The position numbers and the translations under genes were made by a program. This document shows positions 26,601-33,964 of a stretch of 39,621 nucleotides of DNA, in pieces; the stretch's first letter is position 1, and the number at the start of each line of letters is the position of its first letter. The stretch is from Nitrospirota bacterium (GTDB lineage: Bacteria > Nitrospirota > Nitrospiria > Nitrospirales > Nitrospiraceae): positions 1 to 39,621 of the forward strand of contig VBOJ01000002.1 of assembly GCA_005877775.1 (NCBI GenBank), written 5' to 3'. The notes under the pieces were generated by a model. The model was not told the DNA's origin and did not search any database. It saw only the letters and a list, made by a program, of their open reading frames with translations.

Positions 26601-27952
26601 GTGATTGCGATCTCCACATAGGAAGTGCCAGCCGGAGCTGGCAGCGAGGCGGACAGAGAAGAGATTTCTCCGGCTCCAACCATCCTCGTAGTCACGCGTA
26701 GCCGGCCTCCCTGACCGGCCTCCTGTAGCGCACGCCCGCTCTGAGTGATCAGACTCAGGAATGCCTGCTGGAGTCGCCCGGAGTCCGCGAAAACCTCGGG
26801 CAGTGTCCGGTCCAGGTGCGATTCGACCTGGATGGAGTGAACTCGTAGCTCGGTGCCTGCACGGGAGAGGACCTCCTCGAGGACGCGGGTGATTGAAACG
26901 GGAAGGCGTACCGGTGGTTGAGGCTCGGTATAGGCGACCAGAGCTTTGCCGATCTGTGCCGCGCGGGAGGCCTGCGACGCGACCACCTCTAGCTGATTTT
27001 CCAGCTGCAGATCCTGGACCTTCTTCAACAACCGCTCGGTATCGTCCAGGATTCCGGTGAGCGGGCTGCTGAGCTCGTGAGCCACCTGGGCAACGGATCG
27101 TCTCAATTCCATCAACCGGTCGGTCTGGCGCAGTTGTTCCTCCAGGCGCTCGATACGTGCTTGTTCCTGCGTTTGCTTGTGGATGTCCCGAACGACACCG
27201 ACCGTTCCGAGGAACTGCCGCTGGCGATTGTAGAGACCTGTGGCAGCGAGTTCGATTTCCCGGATGCTTGTCGGTGTCACAGTCCCGGTCTTGGTCGCCA
27301 ATTGGAGTTGAAGGTTGCGAGTGGCTCTGACGCCCGTGCGCCGTTCGTTGAATCGCCGTTCGGCTATCCGTGCCGCATCCGAGTGGACGAGTTTCGAATA
27401 GTGACTCCCGATCAATTCCTGGGGGCTGTATCCAAGCTGAGTGGCAAAGTCGGGACTGACGTGCACGAACCGTCCTTCCGTGTCCAGCTCATAGACCATA
27501 TCCGGCATGGTCTCAATCAGACGGATGTAACGCTCGTGGGTCAGATCCAGCCGCGTGCGCAGGTCTCGTTTTTCGAGGACCTCCCGCGTGACGATCATCA
27601 ACTCTGTCAGGAAAGCTGGAGATTTCTTAAACAGGTAATAGTCTGCGCCCGCGCGCATCGCCTGGACGGCTGTCGTGGCATCGGTCTGCTCGGTCTGCAC
27701 GATGACCGCGGCGTTCGGGGCCCGCTGCCTGAGTTCCGGGAGAATGTCCAGCCCGCTGCGGGGTGACAGTTGCTCGTCCAGCAGAATGACGTGCCAATCC
27801 TGTTTGGATGCCCATTCCAAGGCTTCCTCTGCAGAATAGACCGCTTCCACCCGACAACCGGGATAGAACCCACGCATGCTGATCGTGACCAGCTTGATCT
27901 CCTCGGCTTGCTCGTTCACAAGCAGCAAGGTGATCGGGTCGGTCTGCGGCAT
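23687..27952 (-). CDS. Giant signalling protein: REC-PAS-pseudokinase-PilZ-PilZ-LuxD-like-methyltransferase
   Basis: This is a 1421-residue single frame. Receiver 3-130: D59 in LLDEQLS, with N13/E14 in place of the usual acidic pair. PAS 138-256 and a short coiled coil. Histidine-kinase DHp with H292 in AHELSSPL, then an ATPase-like region 381-503 lacking the N-box asparagine and DxGxG. First PilZ 553-658, with RGAPR (555-559) and NLSLGG (581-586). Second PilZ 714-844, with RLAVR (717-721) and NLSTGG (748-753). LuxD-like alpha/beta-hydrolase 858-1126 (NGFHVLRYD, DHVGESDG). SAM methyltransferase about 1166-1421 with ILDAGCGNGTF. ATG 27952 is preferred because TGAGGAT precedes it; an in-frame ATG at 27994 lacks such a site. 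It probably integrates phosphorylation and c-di-GMP; the output substrate is unknown. Confidence 0.9.
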   Translation of the reverse strand: MPQTDPITLLLVNEQAEEIKLVTISMRGFYPGCRVEAVYSAEEALEWASKQDWHVILLDEQLSPRSGLDILPELRQRAPNAAVIVQTEQTDATTAVQAMRAGADYYLFKKSPAFLTELMIVTREVLEKRDLRTRLDLTHERYIRLIETMPDMVYELDTEGRFVHVSPDFATQLGYSPQELIGSHYSKLVHSDAARIAERRFNERRTGVRATRNLQLQLATKTGTVTPTSIREIELAATGLYNRQRQFLGTVGVVRDIHKQTQEQARIERLEEQLRQTDRLMELRRSVAQVAHELSSPLTGILDDTERLLKKVQDLQLENQLEVVASQASRAAQIGKALVAYTEPQPPVRLPVSITRVLEEVLSRAGTELRVHSIQVESHLDRTLPEVFADSGRLQQAFLSLITQSGRALQEAGQGGRLRVTTRMVGAGEISSLSASLPAPAGTSYVEIAITSEGQGKADREKTDAGESGIEWTAASRIIQEHGGVIEVDRPSAVGTRMRVWLPAIETLQAPQAGPVAGAEESQGQPPPLRTSPPHEPDTVTLLEKEPVLPHPERRGAPRIEVRLKTRLILKDTAWEGTTLNLSLGGAYIVCEGVLFATENQPVRISLISDVGVMGLPATLRSIREVADRLGEAAAKSALGLAIEFGELGNDERLILASLLDGLQERSVSVTVTALLTPQEAGDLLLEISPAGTGAVQSTALPSSSSEEEEGDPPEYRLAVRVNLALPVRVEPEDSSSRTRHYAGATVNLSTGGVCLRVRAQQYLLGRRLLLHLSPPSDLLATQSTGAVAVSSDCTVTGEVVWMAPDTTVPEVGTAGDSGSPLLVGIRLLHINEEAEQVLEQMIARLLTTPFRVDGREEPTRLVSMLTECWNKRGQRIALYHDKPRDTLPPVSPIVIISPSYGETKKEYIALAYYLASNGFHVLRYDHTDHVGESDGSIVNTTLTSMQQDLHELLDYAQRTWPASPIVLVATGLAARVALKAVAQDRRVTLLVLLSSILDVKAALLSVHQKDLIDIHARGDRLGVINLLGCTINADHWLEDAMKGGYADIKTTVKDAEQIRTPVILFTSENGAAARHDSVTQPQTALGPRFRGSYVLPEPSYRLHENPKRDLAIYREVAASCLEQLYPLSSKGPVREPLPREIARQTRIERERARLQQRLTKAEAVEFWGEYLESLRGLANSPDYWQLLHHSYDLLGPLERGERILDAGCGNGTFCMFLLLNYAYRRLHSRGPEFRPPHYVGVDLVPRALALTRRNLSNAADELRGQFAADSIARPPVGASLSLVDLNRPLPFRDNQFDRILCNLVIGYLQDPLFTLRELMRVLSPRGKLVMASFKPYADLAPIASNLRRTARRPDDVKEAEQLVGSLGKILQGERAGLFRFFDKQKLLILLIASGAVRPRLYSTFANQVYIAVAEKPDSAG

Positions 27953-28423
27953 CAGATCCTCATCACGGTCGGAATGTTTGGCTAACGATGGCATGCGGGC
28001 TGCCGCGCATCGCTAGCCATAATAGAGGAGGACGGTCTTGAATGTCAGCCCACACGTAGGATCCACAAAGAGGATCACGGCTCGTCGGCATCGATCAGTC
28101 CTACTCGGCTTGAACAGGGCACAGTGGCGCCCCGCCCTCTGAGGGCTCTATTGAATAGCACGTTCCCCCAGGGCTTTGGCAATCCATTGCATGAGGGGGC
28201 AGCCCAACTTTCGTAGGGGGAAGGAGGAGCGGGAGGATTCAAGGCCAGAAGATCCGCAGAGCCGGGGTTGCCAGAACGGACCGATGCATCATCTGGATAT
28301 ATAGTGTGAAGTAGAGGTTTTTTGATCAGAACTATCTATATGCAGAGGCGGCTAGATATGGCTCCCTTCGAGTTGGTTGAAACACGCTAAGGAGGGACCA
28401 AAAAAAGCTGTCGTTTCAGGGGG
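27953..28423. other. Intergenic region upstream of the giant signalling gene
   Basis: I see no gene in these 471 bases. They should contain the promoter of the minus-strand giant gene. An AT-rich patch with partly symmetric ATATATAG and CTATCTATAT words lies around 28297-28341. An A7 run near 28400 would read as a T tract on the minus strand after the gene at 28424, but no strong stem precedes it. Confidence 0.45.
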
Positions 28424-29425
28424 TCACTGCAGCGGGGAGGTTCCGTCGGTTGGGCAGGTGCCGGGCGTCATGTATAAAAGGTAATTGCCCATGCCATGCT
28501 GGACGCGGGAATCGTGCAACGGATGGTGATAGACCATGACCATCTCATAGTCGTCTTTCCTGTTGACTGAGAATCCTCTGGCATCCTTGAAGACCTGATG
28601 AGGTTGAAAAGCCAGGAACTGGCCGTCCTGCTCCACGTCAGGAACGGTACGCAGCAGGGTTCGCTGCGACGTCTTGTTCTCCAGGGCGATCAAGAGCAGC
28701 TCGTCGTGGCCGTGCGGATAGGCGAACTTCACGCATCCGTCCATCCGGAATTTCAGCGGCGCCGACAGAACGTGCACGCCAGGCTTGATTTCAATCCCTT
28801 CGTCGGTCTGATCCTTGCCCCGCTGTCCGAACTTGCTGTAGCAGACGATGTTAACCCCGACCTGATAGACGTCCATCTCTTTGATCGGGGTTCCTTCCGG
28901 AGCCATTTCCATCGTGAAGGTGGCCATCACGTCTTTGGTGGGAGGGGCCTTGTGGTAGAACGCGACCACAGACATGAGCTTTTGCCCCTTTCCAAGTTTC
29001 ACCCCGTAGCCATCAGGGAAACGGGCTTCGGTCAGTTCCAGGCCCGCGCCGCTGAAGAAGAGGGGCTCTCCAGGACAGGAAACGCTTTCCTTGTCGGTGT
29101 TGAGCATGAGGATATGGTGGAGGTACTGTTGCGGCAACGGCTTCCCATCCTTTGTGAACACAGCGGATTTGTAGCCGATGAGGTACATGTCTTTGGGAAG
29201 CTGGAAGGTGTGTTTGGGCATGCTGGCAGCCAGATCGCCGTCGTGTGGGGATGGCAGGTCAATGGGCCCGAACGTCAACGTGACGGTATTGCCTTCAATG
29301 GTGATGTTGGTGGTGGTTTGATTCTTCAAGGTCGGAACGGCGTGATCATGGCCGTGATTGTCTGCCGAGAAGGCCGGCGTCACACAAGCAAGAATCAACG
29401 CTGTGGCCACTACAGAGCGATCCAT
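28424..29425 (-). CDS. Exported protein resembling copper type II (PHM/DBM-like) monooxygenases
   Basis: This 333-residue protein has a signal peptide (about 1-20, ending AFSA) followed by a His-rich segment. Two beta-rich halves then resemble the tandem jelly rolls of copper type II monooxygenases. The first has a HH pair at 103-104 (YLHHILMLN) and H158 (AFYHK). The second has H238/H240 (PHGHD) and M312 (QHGMGNYLLYM), close to the HxH plus Met copper site of that family. Such enzymes hydroxylate aliphatic carbons using copper. The assignment rests on motif order only. ATG 29425 is preceded by AGGAGG. It lies 67 nt after the exported SnoaL-like gene, probably co-transcribed. Confidence 0.6.
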   Translation of the reverse strand: MDRSVVATALILACVTPAFSADNHGHDHAVPTLKNQTTTNITIEGNTVTLTFGPIDLPSPHDGDLAASMPKHTFQLPKDMYLIGYKSAVFTKDGKPLPQQYLHHILMLNTDKESVSCPGEPLFFSGAGLELTEARFPDGYGVKLGKGQKLMSVVAFYHKAPPTKDVMATFTMEMAPEGTPIKEMDVYQVGVNIVCYSKFGQRGKDQTDEGIEIKPGVHVLSAPLKFRMDGCVKFAYPHGHDELLLIALENKTSQRTLLRTVPDVEQDGQFLAFQPHQVFKDARGFSVNRKDDYEMVMVYHHPLHDSRVQHGMGNYLLYMTPGTCPTDGTSPLQ

Positions 29426-29492
29426 GTGTCCTCCTGACAAGTTGCCCAACATCTATGCCGACCAGGGGAGGCCTGTCCTCTTCGTCGGTCTG

Positions 29493-30377
29493 TCAGCGTA
29501 TGGCGGCTGATGTCGGGGGCGGGGTCAGCCGCTTCCAGACATAACTGCCACCGTGTTCGCGTGGCGGAATATTGTTCCTCTCCCCAACCCGCGTGTACCA
29601 CCAAATCCCTTTCGCGGCAGTGCCGTCCTCGGACAGCAGGACTTCGAACCCGCCTTCTCTGTCGTTTCCGGTCTGACGCCAGGTTCCCTGCCATTTCGGA
29701 CCGGCAACTCCGGTGGTTGTCAACCTGCCGCCCTGGTGTGTATAGGAGCCGTTGCCTGAGCGGTCGAGCGTGGCCTTATAGGATTTGTCCTCCTCCTCGA
29801 TCTCCCATTCTCCGCTCAGGTCAGGGGTCTCCAGTTCGTGAACGGTTCCAGACGCCGTCAGGATGGACGAGGACGGAAGTTGACTGGCGGGAAATGCGAT
29901 GAGTCCTCGATTGCGAGAGGACTCGTGCCAGGAGGTCAGAACCCAGCCGCCGGCTCGGCGCTCCAGAACTCCGGTCTCGCGCAAAGCCAACAGGGTGCGC
30001 CGTTGATTGGAACCCTGTCCGATATACCGGATATAGTCCAGTTCCATCGCGAACCAGGCAGTCTCGCCGCGGGTCCAGACTGTTAATGCGATGATCGGGA
30101 TCTCCAGCCGAGCCACCATCTCAAACTCCGCCTGCAGGTCTCGGGCGAGTTCGCCCCAGCCTACGTATTTTCGTCCCTCGATCGTATAGCTGATGATATC
30201 CACGTCGTGGGCGATCAGCCTCGAGAGAGTGGCAAGATCCTTCTCGGCGTTGGCCCGCACCAGGGCACGGAGCACGGCTTCCGGGCTGTTCGTGTCGGCG
30301 GCAATTCCAATTGGTTCGAAAAAAGTGAAAAGGAGGATGACCCAGGACCAGACACGGAGACTGTGCATCAGGCGCAT
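29493..30377 (-). CDS. Exported SnoaL/NTF2-like protein with C-terminal beta domain
   Basis: This 294-residue protein has a signal peptide (about 1-27). A SnoaL/NTF2-like domain follows (about 30-150: AVLRALVRANAEKDLATLSRLI, DVDIISY, GWGELARDL, WVLTSWHES). The C-terminal part (about 185-290) begins DLSGEWEIEEE and has regular beta strands with WQGTWRQTG and IWWYTRVG, resembling lipocalin-like or beta-barrel domains. NTF2-fold proteins bind small ligands or isomerise substrates; no catalytic residues could be assigned. It is the first gene of a likely two-gene operon with the copper-monooxygenase-like gene. Both products are exported, so they may act together in the periplasm. Confidence 0.75.
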   Translation of the reverse strand: MRLMHSLRVWSWVILLFTFFEPIGIAADTNSPEAVLRALVRANAEKDLATLSRLIAHDVDIISYTIEGRKYVGWGELARDLQAEFEMVARLEIPIIALTVWTRGETAWFAMELDYIRYIGQGSNQRRTLLALRETGVLERRAGGWVLTSWHESSRNRGLIAFPASQLPSSSILTASGTVHELETPDLSGEWEIEEEDKSYKATLDRSGNGSYTHQGGRLTTTGVAGPKWQGTWRQTGNDREGGFEVLLSEDGTAAKGIWWYTRVGERNNIPPREHGGSYVWKRLTPPPTSAAIR

Positions 30378-30501
30378 GCAGAGAGTTCCTGCAGGGTTGG
30401 TATCATGCCGAGCATGTGAGCTCGAGGCAGTGCCGAATTAATTGAGGTAAAATTACATGGCACGGCGCTGCTTGTCAAACAGTTTTTCCTGCGACAGCCT
30501 G

Positions 30502-31290
30502 TCAGGCCGTCGCGGCGCAGACCACGACGGTCACGTTGTCTTCTCCGCCGCGCCGATTGGCTTCTTCCACGAGCGCGAGACAGGCGGCTTCTGGTGATCT
30601 GCCTGCGTGAAGGAGTATGTCGGCAATCCGGCCGTCGTCCATCATCTTGGTCAGTCCATCCGTACAGAGCAGGATCAGATCGTCTGGTTGGAGCCGGTGG
30701 GTCGAACTATCGGGCTCGACGACGTCCCCAATACCCAGCGCGCGGGTCAGGACATGGCGCAGGGGATGCGTGGCAGCGTCCTCCGGCGAGAGCTGGCCGC
30801 TCCGGACATGTTCTTCAACCAAGGAATGGTCCTGCGTGAGCTGGAGCAGGGCACCAGCGCGGAGGAGGTAGGCTCGGCTGTCGCCCGCGTAAGCGAGACT
30901 CAGGTGCGGGATCGAACCGGACGGGATGCTGAGCACGACGATAGTGGTGCCCATGCCGCCCAGGAGTGGATGCTCGAACGCGTGTTTGCAGATGGTGTGG
31001 TGGGCGGCTTCGGTGAGCTGGCGCAACTGGGTCTCAGTCCAGGCTTGCCCAGCCTGAGACAAGCTGTCTGTGCCGGCCTGTCTTCTGACCTGTTCCGTGA
31101 TGGACTCCACCGCCAATCGACTGGCCACGTCCCCCCCCGCATGTCCTCCCATGCCGTCGGCCACGATCCAGAAGCCGACATCATTCAGCACCGCAAACGC
31201 GTCCTGGTTGGAAGAACGGACTTGCCCAATGTCTGTGAGTCCTGCTCCCCGCCAGGTGATGCTCTGAGCCGTCTTGCTGCGTGCCATCAT
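30502..31290 (-). CDS. PP2C-family serine/threonine protein phosphatase
   Basis: This 262-residue protein is a PPM/PP2C phosphatase of the bacterial Stp type, using two metal ions to dephosphorylate Ser/Thr. Motifs are GQVRSSNQDAF, VADGMGGHAGGDVAS, YAGDSRAYLLR, QDHSLVEE, CTDGLTKMMDD and RGGEDNVTVVV, covering the metal-binding aspartates. Length is typical for the stand-alone enzyme. No partner Hanks-type kinase gene is in the window. It starts 7 nt after the stop of the upstream RNase H-fold exonuclease gene, so the two share a transcript. Confidence 0.94.
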   Translation of the reverse strand: MMARSKTAQSITWRGAGLTDIGQVRSSNQDAFAVLNDVGFWIVADGMGGHAGGDVASRLAVESITEQVRRQAGTDSLSQAGQAWTETQLRQLTEAAHHTICKHAFEHPLLGGMGTTIVVLSIPSGSIPHLSLAYAGDSRAYLLRAGALLQLTQDHSLVEEHVRSGQLSPEDAATHPLRHVLTRALGIGDVVEPDSSTHRLQPDDLILLCTDGLTKMMDDGRIADILLHAGRSPEAACLALVEEANRRGGEDNVTVVVCAATA

Positions 31291-31297
31291 CAGAGAT

Positions 31298-32056
31298 CTA
31301 GCCCTTCGGTCCGTATCGTGCAGCCAGCCTGCTATAGAGCAATTCTGCCAGTGGTTCTAGATTGCGCGTGTCGGCCTCGTTGTACCGAAGCAAGCGGTCC
31401 CGCGCAGGCCTTTCTCCATTGCCCCAGGCGTGCCAGAGCCTGACCGCGTCCCACCCGTCCAGGCCTTGAAGGTCCGGTGCTCTCCGAATGCCCATCCGTC
31501 CCTCGATGTGTTTCAGGCCTCCGTCAAGGCCGAGACGGCGTGCGGCAAAGCAGAGGTCCAGGTGCGGATGATCCAGGACGACGCCGGGAAACGTGGCGCG
31601 CAGGTACGGCAGATCAAACCGGCTGCCGAAGAAGGTGACGACGAGATCGTAGTTGGCCAGCTCCTGGTTCAGCCGGTGTTCGGTGAGCGACTCCCCTTGT
31701 ACGAGACTGGTCATACGGCCATTGCCATAGAGGCCGACGACCGTGACCGCGTCGGCGGTGGGAGGACCACCGGTGGTCTCGATGTCCAGATAGACGGTTC
31801 GTGATCGGAAGGTGTCGAACAGGCGCCAATGGTCACGAGGCTTGAGACATTTCGAGAAGTATCGGGAGTGTCCGGCCTGGAGATGGACGACGGCCGAAGA
31901 GATGGTGGCATCATACAGACTCTTCCGCTCCGGTGAGAGGCCCGGAATCGAGCAGCGGGCAAGGAATGTCCGCCAATCCCTCACGCCGCTTTGCCAGAAG
32001 CGACGTTCCGTCTCTTCGCCGACGCCCTTCAGCAAGATGAAGGTGGATTGAATCAT
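31298..32056 (-). CDS. RNase H-fold 3'-5' exonuclease (YprB-like)
   Basis: This 252-residue protein has an N-terminal helical segment (IQSTFILLKGVGEETERRFW) resembling a helix-hairpin-helix element. An RNase H-like exonuclease domain follows, starting TVYLDIETTGG. Further DEDD-type acidic residues appear in VVTFFGSRFDLPYL and in RYNEADTRNL near the C-terminus. The family (YprB_RNaseH-like) is related to the exonuclease domain of family B polymerases; biological substrates are poorly known. ATG 32056 was chosen because the helical element then begins at once and CAGGG lies upstream; an upstream ATG would add 23 residues. It is divergent from the cyclophilin-like gene and co-directional with the PP2C gene 7 nt downstream. 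Confidence 0.85.
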   Translation of the reverse strand: MIQSTFILLKGVGEETERRFWQSGVRDWRTFLARCSIPGLSPERKSLYDATISSAVVHLQAGHSRYFSKCLKPRDHWRLFDTFRSRTVYLDIETTGGPPTADAVTVVGLYGNGRMTSLVQGESLTEHRLNQELANYDLVVTFFGSRFDLPYLRATFPGVVLDHPHLDLCFAARRLGLDGGLKHIEGRMGIRRAPDLQGLDGWDAVRLWHAWGNGERPARDRLLRYNEADTRNLEPLAELLYSRLAARYGPKG

Positions 32057-32225
32057 GAATGCCCTGAGTTTGCAGCCGTCACAGGTGGATTCTAGCCTTG
32101 ATTTCATGGGGGAAACAAGATACATTCCGCCGGGAACACGCCGTCACAGGCGTGAGTGACATGAAGCGCGTGCGCACAGCGGGCATCGCAGGAAGGGGAC
32201 GCAGGTTCCTGGACCGTTCGGTGTG

Positions 32226-32609
32226 ATGGGAGACGGAACGCGGCGGATCAAAATTACGGTGGGGTCTGTGAGTCTCGAGGCCGAGCTGAAGACCAACAAG
32301 ACCGCTGAGGCCATTTATGCGGTGCTCCCGATTGAAACGACCTTCAACACGTGGGGGGAGGAGTTCTATTTCAAGATGCCCGGCGTGAAGGACCATCGCG
32401 AGACTGCGACGACGCAGGTCAAGGTCGGCGACGTGGCCTTTTGGGGCGCGGGCGAAGTGCTGGCCATCTTCTTCGGCCAGACGCCGATGAGCATGGGCCC
32501 GGATCCGGTCCCGGTCGACCGGGTCAATGTGGTGGGGCGTCTTCTCGGAGACGCCACCCTGCTGCGACAGGCCATGTCCGCTGCGAAGATCAAAGTCGAA
32601 AAGGCCTGA
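32226..32609 (+). CDS. Cyclophilin-like fold protein (TM1367 family)
   Basis: This 127-residue protein matches the small cyclophilin-like family typified by TM1367. It shows IKITVGSVSLEAELKTNKTAEAIYAVLP, a segment WGEEFYF, GDVAFWG and FFGQTPMS. Known members have a cyclophilin-type beta-barrel without the proline isomerase active site, and their role is undefined. The C-terminal region has NVVGRLLGD. ATG 32226 is directly preceded by an in-frame GTG; neither has a strong ribosome binding site. The first DUF507 gene follows 19 nt downstream. Confidence 0.85.
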   Translation: MGDGTRRIKITVGSVSLEAELKTNKTAEAIYAVLPIETTFNTWGEEFYFKMPGVKDHRETATTQVKVGDVAFWGAGEVLAIFFGQTPMSMGPDPVPVDRVNVVGRLLGDATLLRQAMSAAKIKVEKA

Positions 32610-32628
32610 CCAGTATCAGTGATGCCGG

Positions 32629-32910
32629 ATGAAGCTCTCGCGGGGACGTATCAGCCACCTGACTGAGTCGCTCGTGTCGCGCCTTCAAGAGGAAGGCCAT
32701 GCCGAGGTCGTGGGGGAGAAACAAGTCCTCATCGAAGCGTTGGATCGCGCCATTACACATGAGCTGCTCGTCGAGGATCGGCTGAACGCCGAGGTCCGTG
32801 AGCTGATGAAACGGTACGCGGCTGAGATCGAACGAGGGCAAGTGGACTATCAGAAGATGTTTACGATGATCAAGAACAAGTTGGTCAAGGAACGGGGCTT
32901 AATCCTGTAA
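32629..32910 (+). CDS. DUF507 family protein (copy 1)
   Basis: This 93-residue helical protein belongs to DUF507, small proteins found in Nitrospirota, Aquificota and deltaproteobacteria. It begins MKLSRGRISHLTESLV and ends MIKNKLVKERGLIL, the usual family pattern. It has no membrane segment or metal motif, so it is probably cytoplasmic. Function is unknown for the family. A second DUF507 gene follows, with heptad array D filling the gap between them. Confidence 0.9.
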   Translation: MKLSRGRISHLTESLVSRLQEEGHAEVVGEKQVLIEALDRAITHELLVEDRLNAEVRELMKRYAAEIERGQVDYQKMFTMIKNKLVKERGLIL

Positions 32911-32913
32911 ACT

Positions 32914-33016
32914 GTTAGGCGTCAGGTGTGAGGCGTTAGGCGCGAGGGAATAAGAAGAGGGGATAAGAAAAGCCCCACTCCCATCGCCTTACACCTTACC
33001 CCTCACGCCTCACGAG
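32914..33016. repeat. Palindromic heptad array D (between the two DUF507 genes)
   Basis: Five contiguous 7-nt units at 32914-32948 follow GTNAGGC. Four units at 32985-33012 follow CNCCTNA, the complement. A 9-bp perfect pairing joins 32928-32936 with 33005-33013. GGGG and CCCC runs in the centre could form an inner hairpin. The word resembles that of array E. Confidence 0.85.
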
Positions 33017-33024
33017 CTGTTCGG

Positions 33025-33303
33025 ATGTTACTCAGCGAAGACAAGATCAGCCATCTCTCACACGTTATTCTGACCTGCTTGAAGACAAGCCAGGCGGTTC
33101 GTCTCAAAGGGGATGAAGTCTATGCGCTGCGCGAGATTAAACGGGTGCTTGCGTCGGAGTTGGCTCAGGAGGAAGAGATGGATCGTATCGTGCGTGCGCG
33201 GTTGGCCTCGTATTCGCGTCCAATCGTTGAGGGGAGTCAGGAATGGGAGGTTATGTACCGAAAGGCGTTGGAAGAGGAGTTTCACAAACGACGGAAGCTG
33301 TGA
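33025..33303 (+). CDS. DUF507 family protein (copy 2)
   Basis: This 92-residue DUF507 paralogue begins MLLSEDKISHLSHVIL and has the same helical plan as its neighbour, with a shorter tail ending FHKRRKL. The pair probably arose by an old tandem duplication or works as a heterodimer, since the sequences have diverged strongly outside the (L)S..(R/K)ISHL start. The TPR lipoprotein gene begins 7 nt downstream. Function is unknown. Confidence 0.9.
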   Translation: MLLSEDKISHLSHVILTCLKTSQAVRLKGDEVYALREIKRVLASELAQEEEMDRIVRARLASYSRPIVEGSQEWEVMYRKALEEEFHKRRKL

Positions 33304-33310
33304 GGGCCAC

Positions 33311-33760
33311 ATGAGAATCTTCAGCATGATCGTGACTAGCCTCCTGCTGGTTGTGCTGCCTGCCTGCTCGAGCACCGAGAAGCCGAAACCGCGCTTGCCT
33401 TTGCCGGTCAGTTCAAGCGCCCCGCAAGCAGTGGTCACCGCCACTCAACAGGGGATGCGCGCGTATCAGGAGGCGCAGTATCAGGAGGCCAAAACCCAGT
33501 TTGAGCTGGCCGTGACCGGCGCCCCGAATTCGGCGGAATCGCATTACAACCTGGGACTGGCCTTATTCGCATTAGGGGAGACCGACCAAGCCCGCGAGCA
33601 ATTCATGGAGGCTGCCAATTTGGCGCCCGGTAACAAGGTCATCTGGGACTCGCCGGCGCTGCGTCCATTTGGATCGCCGGATTCCACGATCCCGAAGAAG
33701 ACGAAGGAAGACAAATACTCCACCCAGCGGCCATCGTTTGGTGGCGTGGGACCACGGTAA
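33311..33760 (+). CDS. TPR-containing lipoprotein
   Basis: This 149-residue protein has a lipoprotein signal peptide with lipobox LPAC (C around residue 19), so it is probably anchored to the outer or inner membrane after acylation. Two TPR units follow: GMRAYQEAQYQEAKTQFELAV and SHYNLGLALFALGETDQAREQF. The tail is polar and proline-rich. ATG 33311 was chosen because it starts exactly at the signal peptide; upstream in-frame codons overlap the DUF507 gene. TPRs mediate protein contacts; the partner is not evident. Confidence 0.88.
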   Translation: MRIFSMIVTSLLLVVLPACSSTEKPKPRLPLPVSSSAPQAVVTATQQGMRAYQEAQYQEAKTQFELAVTGAPNSAESHYNLGLALFALGETDQAREQFMEAANLAPGNKVIWDSPALRPFGSPDSTIPKKTKEDKYSTQRPSFGGVGPR

Positions 33761-33851
33761 TGCGATGTCCACGTCCACGTGTTCCCCCGTGCGGTCGGAT
33801 TGTTCCGCATCGAGTCGCCCACACCGTCCGCCACGCGACGGTGAGCCTTCA

Positions 33852-33933
33852 CCCCGAACCACGGGGAGGAATGTGTATGATATTCCGCGAAGCGTATCCC
33901 CCGAAACCACGGGTGTAAACCCGTGGTACGGGG
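33852..33933. repeat. REP-like hairpin doublet upstream of peroxiredoxin
   Basis: The first hairpin is CCCCG-AACCA-CGGGG at 33852-33866. The second, at 33899-33933, has outer CCCCG/CGGGG arms and a perfect 9-bp inner stem ACCACGGGT/ACCCGTGGT around a GTAA loop. The two units share the CCCCGAA(A)CCACGGG core. The form resembles REP elements mobilised by IS200/IS605-type transposases. No transposase gene is present in the window. Confidence 0.7.
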
Positions 33934-33964
33934 TTCACCGCGCGACCAAGATGGAAAACACGAA

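Noticed and set aside
28380-28423. Intrinsic terminator for the minus-strand gene ending at 28424
   Set aside because: A T tract exists on the minus strand but no stable stem precedes it.
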